Shown: one piece after another, positions 23,419 to 30,580 of the stretch
How positions within the stretch are numbered: position 1 is the first letter of the stretch
How the letters are laid out: every line of letters starts with the position of its first letter
Notes under the pieces: generated by a model
The model's database searches: none
Seen by the model: only the letters and a program-made list of their open reading frames with translations
What the model was told of the DNA's origin: nothing
Program-made: the position numbers and the translations under genes
Source: Corynebacterium halotolerans
GTDB taxonomy: Bacteria > Actinomycetota > Actinomycetes > Mycobacteriales > Mycobacteriaceae
DNA: 36,963 nt
NCBI RefSeq assembly: GCF_001056295.1
Contig: NZ_JVMD01000032.1
Span: 1 to 36,963 of the forward strand
Direction: 5' to 3'

Positions 23419-23443
23419 TAAACCAGTGAGGCAGGTCACGCAA
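23415..23443 (-). promoter_or_regulatory. lutABC promoter with embedded GlxR-like site
   Basis: On the minus strand TTGCGT (23443-23438), a 17-base spacer and TACTGT (23420-23415) form a good promoter. The spacer holds AGTGA-N6-TCACG (23425-23440), 8 of 10 matches to the CRP/GlxR consensus TGTGA-N6-TCACA. Confidence 0.65.
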
Positions 23444-23469
23444 ATGCCGAAACATTTTTGTTTTGGCCC

Positions 23470-23497
23470 TTGATTTGGGTGACCGCAGTCACATAAT
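23470..23497 (+). promoter_or_regulatory. lldP promoter with embedded GlxR-like site
   Basis: TTGATT (23470-23475), a 16-base spacer and CATAAT (23492-23497) form the plus-strand promoter. GGTGA-CCGCAG-TCACA at 23478-23493 matches the CRP/GlxR consensus at 9 of 10 positions and lies between the two hexamers, where binding would be expected to repress. Confidence 0.68.
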
Positions 23498-23501
23498 CTC
23501 C

Positions 23502-23516
23502 TGTGGACTGACCACA
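23502..23516. promoter_or_regulatory. Operator 2 (LldR-type) at the lldP promoter
   Basis: TGTGGACTGACCACA matches operator 1 at 13 of 15 positions and covers the predicted lldP transcription start, just downstream of the -10. The centre-to-centre distance from operator 1 is 99 bp. Confidence 0.78.
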
Positions 23517-23535
23517 CGGAGAAGGCGATCGGCCC

Positions 23536-23546
23536 CGTCGCAAAGC
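23536..23546 (+). repeat. CGTCGCAAAGC motif, occurrence 8
   Basis: The only copy outside a coding sequence. It lies in the 5' leader of lldP, 20 bases after operator 2. No further exact copy was found to the end of the window. Confidence 0.7.
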
Positions 23547-23693
23547 GGGCCCGGGGACCTCCGCCCGGCGTCAGGCAGACACCCCTCCCCACCGATCGGG
23601 GACGGATGCCCCCGCATCCCCGAACGACGCACCCCCGGCCCCGCGCAGAACCCCACCCAGGAGCACGCGCCCGGCCGCCGAAAGGACCGATAC

Positions 23694-25481
23694 ATGGACA
23701 ATCTCGCCGTGCTGAGCTTCCTGGCTCTGCTGCCCCTGCTGCTGGTGGGCGTCCTCCTCGCCGGCTTCCGCTGGCCCGCAAAACGCGCCATGCCCGTCGG
23801 CTACGTCGCCGCCGTCATCGTCGCCGTCACCGTCTGGAAAATGAGCATCACCGGCGTCGTCGCCGCGACCATCGAAGGACTCGTCGTCGTCTCGACCATG
23901 CTCTACATCGTCTTCGGCGCCCTGCTGCTGCTGTCGACGCTCACCGTCGGCGGCGCCATGGCCACCATCCGCGCCGGCTTCAACGACATCTCCGAGGACC
24001 GCCGCATCCAGGCCATCATCATCGGCTGGCTGTTCGGGTCCTTCATCGAGGGCGTCTCCGGCTTCGGCACCACCGCCGCCGTCGTCGCGCCGCTGCTGCT
24101 GGCCATGGGCTTCCCGGCCATGTCCGCCGTGATGGTCGGGCTCATCGTCCAATCCACCCCCGTCAGCTTCGGCGCCGTGGGCACGCCGATCCTCGTCGGC
24201 GTGGCCAACGGCCTCGGCGGTGACCCCGCCGTCGCCGAGCGCGTCAAGGTGCTGGGCGTCACCATGCCGGAGTTCATCAACTCCATCGGGTTCCACACCG
24301 CCGCCATCCACGCCATCGTCGGCGTGCTCATCCCGCTGATCATCGTCACCCTGCTCACCGGGTTCTTCGGCCCCAAGCGCCGCTTCCGCGACGGCCTGGC
24401 CGTGTGGCCCTTCGCCATCTACGCCTCGGTCGCCATGACCATCCCCTATGTGCTCGTCGCCCGCTTCCTCGGCCCCGAGTTCCCGTCCATGTTCGGCGGC
24501 ATCATCGGCCTCGCCGTGGTCATGTACACCTCCCGCAAGGGCTTCCTCATGCCGAAGGACACCTTCCGCTTCGGCCCCCGCGAATCCTGGCCCGCCCGCT
24601 GGATGGGCACCATCGAACCGGCCGCCGCCACCGACGTCTCGTCCCGCATGAGCCTGACCCGCGCGTGGGCGCCGTACGTGCTCATGGCCCTCCTGCTCGT
24701 GGCCACCCGCGTCATCGCCCCGCTGAAGGAGTGGCTGACGGGCATCGCCATCCCGTTCAAGAACATCCTGGGCACCGAGGTTTCCACCACCATCCAGCCC
24801 TTCTACCTGCCCGGCTTCGTGCTCATCCTCACGTCGGTGTTCGCCTACGTGCTGCACCGCATGAACGGCGCCCAGATCCGCGAAACCCTGCGCATCTCGG
24901 GCGGCCAGCTCGCCGGCACCGCCGCGGCGCTGGTGTTCGCCGTGCCGCTGGTGCGAGTGCTCATCCAGTCCGGCCCCGACCTCAACGAATCCGGCCTGTC
25001 CAGCATGCCCGTCACCCTCGCCGAGGGCGCGGCGCTGATCTCCGGGTCGGCGTGGCCGCTCATCGCACCGTGGATCGGCGCGCTCGGCGCCTTCATCGCC
25101 GGCTCCAACACCGTGTCCAACCTGACGTTCTCGCAGTTCCAGTACTCCACCGGCGTCGCCATCGGTCTCGACCGGCCGGAGCTGATCGTCGCCACGCAGG
25201 CCATCGGCGGCGCGGGCGGCAACCCGATCGCCATCCACAACATCGTCGCCGCCTCCGCGACGGTCGGCCTGCTCGGCCGCGAAGGCGACCTGCTGCGCCA
25301 GACGATCCTGGTCACCACCTACTACTGCCTCGCCGGCGGCGTCGTCGCCTACCTGTTCATCAACGGCTTCGGGCTGAACCTCGGCACCGTGATGCTCGTG
25401 GCGCTGATCGCCGGGCTGGGATTCCTGGCCAACCACCTGTGGCGCAAGGAGTCGCCCGTGAAGGTCGGCGCCCGAGTCTGA
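23694..25481 (+). CDS. lldP: L-lactate permease (LctP family)
   Basis: A 595-residue lactate:proton symporter with the many hydrophobic helices of the LctP family. Recognisable family segments are [33 protein letters not shown] (about 108-140), [18 protein letters not shown] (about 152-169) and [22 protein letters not shown] (about 463-484), which line the substrate path. Start ATG 23694 has GAAAGGA seven bases upstream, leaving a leader of about 190 bases after the predicted transcription start. It is divergent from lutABC and so pairs uptake with oxidation. The downstream GntR gene follows after 71 bp. Confidence 0.96.
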   Translation: MDNLAVLSFLALLPLLLVGVLLAGFRWPAKRAMPVGYVAAVIVAVTVWKMSITGVVAATIEGLVVVSTMLYIVFGALLLLSTLTVGGAMATIRAGFNDISEDRRIQAIIIGWLFGSFIEGVSGFGTTAAVVAPLLLAMGFPAMSAVMVGLIVQSTPVSFGAVGTPILVGVANGLGGDPAVAERVKVLGVTMPEFINSIGFHTAAIHAIVGVLIPLIIVTLLTGFFGPKRRFRDGLAVWPFAIYASVAMTIPYVLVARFLGPEFPSMFGGIIGLAVVMYTSRKGFLMPKDTFRFGPRESWPARWMGTIEPAAATDVSSRMSLTRAWAPYVLMALLLVATRVIAPLKEWLTGIAIPFKNILGTEVSTTIQPFYLPGFVLILTSVFAYVLHRMNGAQIRETLRISGGQLAGTAAALVFAVPLVRVLIQSGPDLNESGLSSMPVTLAEGAALISGSAWPLIAPWIGALGAFIAGSNTVSNLTFSQFQYSTGVAIGLDRPELIVATQAIGGAGGNPIAIHNIVAASATVGLLGREGDLLRQTILVTTYYCLAGGVVAYLFINGFGLNLGTVMLVALIAGLGFLANHLWRKESPVKVGARV

Positions 25482-25552
25482 CGCCCAAGTCGGACGCCCG
25501 ATCGGTGCGGGCCTATCATCGACGAAAGTCGTTTTCGCCAGGAGGCCCGTTC

Positions 25553-26269
25553 ATGCCCGCCACCACCGCCCGCGCCTACACGGTCGTCCTCGATTGGCTG
25601 GAGGAACGCCTCCGCAGCGGGGCCATCTCCGTCGGCGACAAGCTTCCGGGCGAAAGGCAGTTCGCCGAGGACTTCGGCATTTCGCGGGCGTCGGTACGCG
25701 AGGCCATCCGCGTCCTCGACGCCATGGGCCTGGTGCGCTCCGCGACCGGTTCCGGCCCGAAGGCGGGCGCCGTGGTCATTTCGGAGCCGTCGGCGGCGCT
25801 GGCCTGGGCGCTGCGCATGCACGTGGCCACCCGTTCCCTGCCCGTGCGCGACCTGGTGCAGACCCGCCTGCTCCTGGAGACCCAGTCCGCGCTCGAGGCG
25901 GCGTCGGCCCCGGATGGCGAGGAACGGGCGAAAACCCTGGAACGCGCCGCCGAGCTGCTGGACGTCATGGACGACCCCGATCTCCCCGCCCGCGACTTCC
26001 ACGCCAACGACGCCGAGTTCCACGTCCTGCTCGCCTCGCTGGCCGGCAACGTGGTGGTGGAGACGATCATGGCGTCGCTGCGCCAGGCGACGATCGGTTA
26101 CGTGCAGGAGACCGTGTCGGGCCTGGAGAACTGGCCGGAGATCAGCCGGAACCTGCAGAAGCAGCACCGCGAGATCCTCGCCGCCGTGGTCGAGCGCCGG
26201 GGCGAGGACGCGGCGGAACTGCTGCGCCACCACATCATGTGGTTCTACGGGTTCAGCGACCAAAGCTGA
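25553..26269 (+). CDS. lldR: GntR/FadR-family regulator, probable LldR
   Basis: A 238-residue transcription factor. The winged HTH covers residues 8-75 (LPGERQFAEDFGISRASVREAIRVLDAMGLV). The FCD effector domain covers about 95-225, with candidate metal/ligand residues in DFHANDAEFH (about 147-156) and KQHREILAAVVERRGEDAAELLRHH. LldR-type proteins bind operators of the TGGTNNGACCA kind and are released by lactate. Two such sites lie 2 kb upstream in the lutA-lldP region, so this is the likely regulator. ATG 25553 has AGGAGG seven bases upstream; TATCAT at 25514-25519 is a possible own -10. The symbol is by context, not proof. Confidence 0.88.
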   Translation: MPATTARAYTVVLDWLEERLRSGAISVGDKLPGERQFAEDFGISRASVREAIRVLDAMGLVRSATGSGPKAGAVVISEPSAALAWALRMHVATRSLPVRDLVQTRLLLETQSALEAASAPDGEERAKTLERAAELLDVMDDPDLPARDFHANDAEFHVLLASLAGNVVVETIMASLRQATIGYVQETVSGLENWPEISRNLQKQHREILAAVVERRGEDAAELLRHHIMWFYGFSDQS

Positions 26270-26276
26270 GCGCCGC

Positions 26277-26483
26277 CTACTTCCTGTTCTTGAAGAAGAT
26301 CACGCCGACGGGGAAAACGATGATGGGGGTCATGATCGCCAGCCACTTGAGGTCTCCGGTTGCCACGGCGACGACGACCACGATGAGGAACGCGAGCAGC
26401 GTATACGGGACCTGAGCTTTCAGGGCGGCGGTTGCTTCGCGCTCACCGCGATTCTTCGGCCCATGTTCTTCCCGGTCGGTCAT
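26277..26483 (-). CDS. Small two-helix membrane protein
   Basis: A 68-residue protein with a charged N terminus (MTDREEHGPKNRGEREAT), two membrane helices (about 27-42 and 46-64) and a basic end (FFKNRK). AAGGAG lies eight bases before the ATG. No family is recognised; it resembles generic small corynebacterial membrane proteins. It converges on lldR, with seven bases between stops. TACCAT on the minus strand near 26740 lies in a 20/21-base match to another intergenic region and might be a distal promoter. Confidence 0.7.
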   Translation of the reverse strand: MTDREEHGPKNRGEREATAALKAQVPYTLLAFLIVVVVAVATGDLKWLAIMTPIIVFPVGVIFFKNRK

Positions 26484-26880
26484 GATGCGACTCCTTCCAT
26501 ATCCGAAGTGTTGCGGGCCGCGGTCGTATCAACTGCAGTGTTGCCGACTGCGGTCGCCGGTTTACCCGGAATACGACGACACCTTCTCCCACTGATCCGA
26601 CGGTGCCTCCAGCTTCACGACGACCATATCCATCGTGTTCCGGAGTCCACCGAACTCGGATCGGTCCTCAACATCGCCGTCCTCCGCATCGCTGTCTTCG
26701 AAACCGCCGCGTTCGGGCTCGGCCCCCGGTGCGCGCGATGGTAGCGGACCCGGGACCGCGCAGAGGACGAATCCGCCGGGGTCGAATCGCGGAAACCGAT
26801 TGCCGGCCCGCGCGCAGCGCAGGTTGTCCGGGGATCATTCGCGAGCGGCCGCTTGACGACGGTTGCCCCGGAACCGTTCA

Positions 26881-26966
26881 TGTCGTTTGATCAACGCTCC
26901 CGAGTAGCACTTCTGACCACCAGCGGATTCGCGACGCGGATTTCGGCAACGTTGATCATCTGACAC
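26881..26966. repeat. Inverted-repeat element, copy A
   Basis: The arm TGTCGTTTGATCAACG (26881-26896) and the facing arm CGTTGATCATCTGACA (26950-26965) bound a region of about 85 bp. The first 46 bases (26881-26926) are identical to copy B, while the interior after that diverges. Similar flanking words extend the homology on both sides, including ATGGCCCGCGAACAACTGGG at 27000. Confidence 0.8.
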
Positions 26967-27160
26967 AACGGACAGTTGGGTGGCTCGACGAAGAACAGAA
27001 TGGCCCGCGAACAACTGGGGCTAGCGAAACAACCGGAGCCCGACGAATAGTCCGAAGATGCAACGGACGACAGGGCAGCTCACCGAACACCGAATGGCTC
27101 GCGAACAACCGATACTCAACGAACGACCTGGACTCAACGACGGTTGTCCGGGGACCGTTC

Positions 27161-27247
27161 GTGTCGTTTGATCAACGCTCCCGAGTAGCACTTCTGACCA
27201 CCAGCGGTTTCTCGGCACCGTTTTCACAAGCGTTGATCATTCGACAC
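27161..27247. repeat. Inverted-repeat element, copy B
   Basis: The arm GTGTCGTTTGATCAACG (27161-27177) faces CGTTGATCATTCGACAC (27231-27247), pairing at 15 of 17 positions. It is offset from copy A by 281 bp. Where copy A and B arms differ, both still leave a long stem, which suggests the structure matters. Confidence 0.82.
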
Positions 27248-27316
27248 AACGGGCACCTGGGCGACACGACGAAGCACCGGATGGCCCGCGAGTAACTGGG
27301 GGACACGACGAAAAGA

Positions 27317-27354
27317 CCGGAGACCACGAACCCTTTCGAATTCGTGGCCTCCGG
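27317..27354 (-). terminator. Strong hairpin, minus-strand terminator candidate
   Basis: A 14-pair stem with one wobble (27317-27330 with 27341-27354; arm CCGGAGACCACGAA) and a ten-base loop. Reading the minus strand, it is followed by TCTTTTCG, so termination of minus-strand transcripts leaving the ISL3 element is plausible. Confidence 0.6.
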
Positions 27355-27573
27355 CCCTGCGGTTCACAGCACCGCTCGTGGTGAGCGGTTTACGAATGCA
27401 GGCCAACGGCGACGCCGACCAGTCGATTCCCGTGACCTGGTTCCGAAATTCCCGCGACTTTTCAGACCTCTGAATCAAAGCGCACAATAAAGCTGCTGCA
27501 CGGTTGACTGAAATGACAGTCATGTAACTTAAGAGGCCCGGAGATGTTGTGGGCCGCTGAACGATGGTTATGT

Positions 27574-29028
27574 GGCTCTTCACGATTTAGAGTGCGTTGA
27601 TCCGGGTGTGCAGCTGCCCGGAGTGAATCAGGCACCGCAAGATGTAGTGGTCGAGGTTGCGGAACCCCAGGGCGGTCTCCCGTAGATGCTCTAGCCGGCC
27701 ATTGATGGCCTCGACCGGCCCGTTGGACGCCCCGATGTCGAAGTAAGCCAGCACATCCTCGCGCCGACGCCACAACGTCCGACCCAGCTGGGCCAGCTCC
27801 TCCAACCCTTTCGGCACGCCCATACGCAGGGTGTTGATGATCCGTTCCATCAACTTCTTGCCCTCCGATTTCTTCGGGTGCCCGTAGGCCTGGATCATGT
27901 CCTGTGAGAGCCATCCACGTGACCTCGAGTGCCACGTATTCGTCATCGGTGGCCCACAACAGGTCCAGCCGCCTGTTCTGCCGCTCGGTGAGGTAGTTCC
28001 TCCTGGTCAGCAAGGTCCGCCGGTGCTTGTACAGCGAATCATCCTTGCGTCCACGACGCCCCGTGGTCTCACGTTGGAGCCTCTGCCGGCAGCCAGTGAG
28101 CTTGTCCGCGGCCAGATGCACGACGTGGAAGGATCCATCACCTTCCTCGCCTGGGGCAGTACCTGGTCGACGGCGGTGGCGTAACCGGTGAAGCCGTCCA
28201 TGGTCACCACCTGCACCTGGCTGCGGAAACCAGGGTCGCGTTCCTGCAGCCACGTGCGCAGCACGTCCGCGCTGCGGCCTGGGCGGATATCCAGTAGTCG
28301 GGCCGGCCCACGGCCATCGGCCAGCGGGGTGAGGTCGACCAGAATCGTCACCAGGTTGGACGGCTGGCCTGGCTTTCGGGTGTGCTTCCACACGTGCTCA
28401 TCCACCCCGAGGATGCGCACCCCGTCCAGATGGGAGGGGTTGTCGTAGACGAGCTGTCGGCAGGCGTCCACAGCGACCTGATTGACCAGTTCCCAACCCA
28501 CCCCGAGGGCCTTGGCGGTGGCGGCCACGCTCATCCGGTCGATGGCCAGTCGCTGGAGGATCCAGCCGGTCACCCGGTGGGTGAGCTTGGCCCCGTCATT
28601 GGCGCAGTTGAGGGAGGCTTGGAAGATTTTCCTCGGACATTGTTGATTGGTGCAGGTGAATCGGGGGACACGAACGTGCAGGCGGGTGGGAAACCCCACG
28701 ACCGGCAGGTCAACCAGTCGGCGGACAGTGTGATCACGCAGTTTCCCGGGTTGGGTGCAGTCGGGGCAGTGCCCCTCGACAGCGACCGGGGCGGCGTCGA
28801 TGATGGTGAAGGTTCCGGCGTCGGCGGCTCCGGTGATCGTCAAGCCGATTTCTGCCGTGCGGCAGATGGTGTCTGCGACGAGGTTGCCACTAGGCTGCAC
28901 AGTAGGGTCCTGGTTCGGTCAGATGGAAGCGTAGTAACTCTCATCTTGTACCGGCCAGGACCCCTACATGTTGTGCCACCCCGAACCGGGCTCTGCGGTC
29001 AGCTACGCACTCCAAAACGCGAAGAGCC
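27574..29028 (-). mobile_element. ISL3-family insertion sequence (IS31831-like), 1455 bp
   Basis: Terminal inverted repeats GGCTCTTCACGATTTAGAG (27574 inward) and GGCTCTTCGCGTTTTGGAG (29028 inward) match the ends known for IS31831-type elements. The length also fits. The flanking octamers GGTTATGT and GGTAATCC are not identical, so no clean 8-bp target duplication remains. A hairpin pairs 28902-28913 with 28955-28967 just upstream of the transposase start. Confidence 0.88.
27587..28900 (-). pseudogene. ISL3-family transposase with two frameshifts
   Basis: Read across three pieces this is a full-length ISL3 DDE transposase of about 437 codons. It has an N-terminal zinc-finger-like GHCPDCTQPG, an HTH region, ILGVDEHVWK (first Asp), VTMDGFTGY (second Asp) and SNGPVEAINGRLEHLR (Glu). 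The frame is lost at 28129-28131, where GATCCTTCCAC lacks one T relative to the expected Asp-Pro-Phe-His. It is regained by a one-base gain near 27905-27915, so the start and end are in the same frame and about 70 residues between are mistranslated. The N-terminal open part starts at a GTG at 28900 and stops at 28007. This IS copy is probably inactive unless sequence errors are to blame. Confidence 0.88.
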
Positions 29029-29039
29029 GGTAATCCGGA

Positions 29040-29728
29040 TCGACGAAGGGATGTCGACCGAGGTCCTGCCAGATTCTCGACATCCCGGAACGCTCCTGGC
29101 ACCGATGGCAGGCCAAAGCGCGGGCGGGAAAGCCGGCGAAAGGACCTTGGCCTGCACCCGCGCGAGACGCCCACCGTGAGGCTCTGGTGGCGATGGCGGC
29201 GGCGCATCCGGCGTGGGGTCACCGCAAGATTTGGGCCGTGCTCCGCCACGATGGACACCGGCTGTCGCAGTCCACGGTCCTGCGGATTTTGGGTGAGGAG
29301 GGCCTGCTACTCAAGGCCGACTACCAGCGGGAACGACGGCAGGAGGCCCGGCAGCGCAAGGCCGCGTTCGCTGCCGCGCCAACGGGGCCGAACTAGGCGT
29401 GGCAGTTCGATTTCAGCGAGTACGAGACACCGGCGGCGGCACCTGGCGAGTCGCCGGCATCGCCGACTACTACTCGAAGTACGAGTTCGGGTGGCACTGG
29501 TCGCCGACGGCGAACCAGCATGACGCGATCACCGCCGTCGAACTCGCCCTGACCGAGGCCGAACGCCTACTGGGCGGCCCCCGACTGGGCGATTACCACA
29601 CCGACCCAGACACCGGCGAGATCGTGCCTATCACGCTGGTCACTGACAACGGCGGTCCGCTTGCGGTCCTTTCGCTTCGGCGCCTACATCGCCTCCCCGT
29701 CAGGTCGTTCCGTCGTCCGCAACCCTAG
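29040..29728 (+). pseudogene. Degraded DDE (rve-type) transposase remnant
   Basis: One frame from about 29040 reads an HTH-like part CQILDIPERSWHRWQAKARAGKPAKG, then HPAWGHRKIWAVLRHDGHRLSQSTVLRILGEEGLL, typical of IS3/IS481 OrfB proteins. A TAG at 29394 interrupts it; WQFDFSEYET follows, with a frame change near 29420. The catalytic core GTWRVAGIADYYSKYEFGWHWSP and LVTDNGGP is read in the next frame. After another shift near 29660 FRFGAYIASPSG is readable, then homology ends. The 5' end abuts the ISL3 right end, so the start is missing. Confidence 0.8.
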
Positions 29729-29915
29729 AACTGAAGTGGCCGACCGTACAGCGCGAAGTCGCTAGTCCCCACTTTCGCGATGCGAGCTGAACCGCGCCGG
29801 GGCCCTCGGTAGGGATGCGAATCTCGGCGAGAAGCCGTGCGCGCCGGAGCCGAGCGAGTTGACATAAGACCTGGCTATCGGGGGGCGGCAGCACACCGGC
29901 TGGTGGCTGTCGGGG

Positions 29916-30518
29916 TCAGAGCCTGGCGTTTAGTAGTTCAATGATTGTCTCGGCTGCCGCGTTCGTGTTGTAGGTGGGGTCGTCGAGGAACTCGTCGATG
30001 ACGGCGTCGATCATTCCGCCGGTGAGGAGCGCCAGGGTCCGTAGTTCGTCCGGGTCCGCGGTGCGGCCGTCGGCGTCGGCGGCCTCGCCCAGGATGCTCG
30101 TCAGGGGAGCCCAGCGTTCCTGGCCGGGTGGGCGCACCCGGTCGCCGAGAGCGGCGGCCGCCAGTCCTGCCTGCACGATCATGCGGGCGTGCTCGGGGTG
30201 CCCGGTGAGGTGTCCGATCATCGCTCGCACGTACGCCCCCGGGGCCAGCCGGGCGGGGACCGCCTCGACCTGCTCGCCCACATGCGTGGCCAAACCGGTT
30301 AGCACCTGCTGATAGGCGGCGGTCAGAACCGCGTCCTTGGTGGAGAAGTGGTAGACGACCGTGCCCTTGGCCACCCCGGCAGCCCGGGCGATCTGCGATA
30401 AGGACGCCTCGGCGTACCCGCGCTCCGCCACCAGGGTGATGGTGGCGGCGATGATCTGGGCGCGCCGCTCCCGCTCGATCCGGGTCAGACCGTCGCTGTG
30501 TGACGCGCGCGCTGGCAT
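29916..30518 (-). CDS. TetR family transcriptional regulator
   Basis: A 200-residue one-component repressor. The N-terminal HTH spans about 18-62 (AQIIAATITLVAERGYAEASLSQIARAAGVAKGTVVYHFSTKDAVL); the rest is the helical ligand-binding and dimer domain. The ATG at 30518 is preceded by TAGTAT with a six-base gap, so the mRNA is probably leaderless. It is divergent from the hydrolase gene, with the palindrome TTGACCAATCGGTCAA in the 62-bp gap as the likely operator for both. The inducer is unknown but would be expected to relate to the hydrolase substrate. Confidence 0.93.
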   Translation of the reverse strand: MPARASHSDGLTRIERERRAQIIAATITLVAERGYAEASLSQIARAAGVAKGTVVYHFSTKDAVLTAAYQQVLTGLATHVGEQVEAVPARLAPGAYVRAMIGHLTGHPEHARMIVQAGLAAAALGDRVRPPGQERWAPLTSILGEAADADGRTADPDELRTLALLTGGMIDAVIDEFLDDPTYNTNAAAETIIELLNARL

Positions 30519-30523
30519 GGCGA

Positions 30524-30562
30524 TATACTACCGTCGAAGCCAGAAGTTGACCAATCGGTCAA
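30524..30562. promoter_or_regulatory. Divergent TetR-controlled promoters and operator
   Basis: The operator TTGACCAATCGGTCAA (30547-30562) has perfect six-base arms around AATC. The regulator's -10 is TAGTAT (30530-30525, minus strand), six bases before its ATG; the operator covers its -35 position. On the plus strand TATACT (30524-30529) overlaps it as a possible hydrolase -10, with the operator in the leader before GGAGGAG and the GTG at 30581. Confidence 0.72.
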
Positions 30563-30580
30563 AACTCGTTCGGAGGAGAC

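Larger units (their letters stand above)
26484..27573. other. 1.1-kb non-coding region with repeats
   Basis: No open frame here has family resemblance, a good ribosome site or codon bias like its neighbours. It contains the two inverted-repeat elements at 26881 and 27161, degenerate echoes of the words flanking them (GGTTGTCCGGGGATCATTCG at 26823; AATGGCTCGCGAACAACCG at 27091), and two hairpins at 27317-27354 and 27371-27389. Base composition becomes less GC-rich after about 26880, so this looks like the junction from core to accessory DNA. Confidence 0.6.

Noticed and set aside
23571..25436. A 621-codon minus-strand frame opposite lldP
   Set aside because: Low-complexity Asp/Gly/His/Glu-rich product typical of antisense GC-rich DNA; LldP is unambiguous on the other strand.
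27497..27531. TTGACT...TAACTT as a promoter firing into the ISL3 element
   Set aside because: The spacer is only 15 bases and the gene it would face is on the other strand.
29700..29894. A 64-codon minus-strand frame between the transposase remnant and the TetR gene
   Set aside because: No ribosome site, no family similarity, and it overlaps degraded IS sequence; probably chance.
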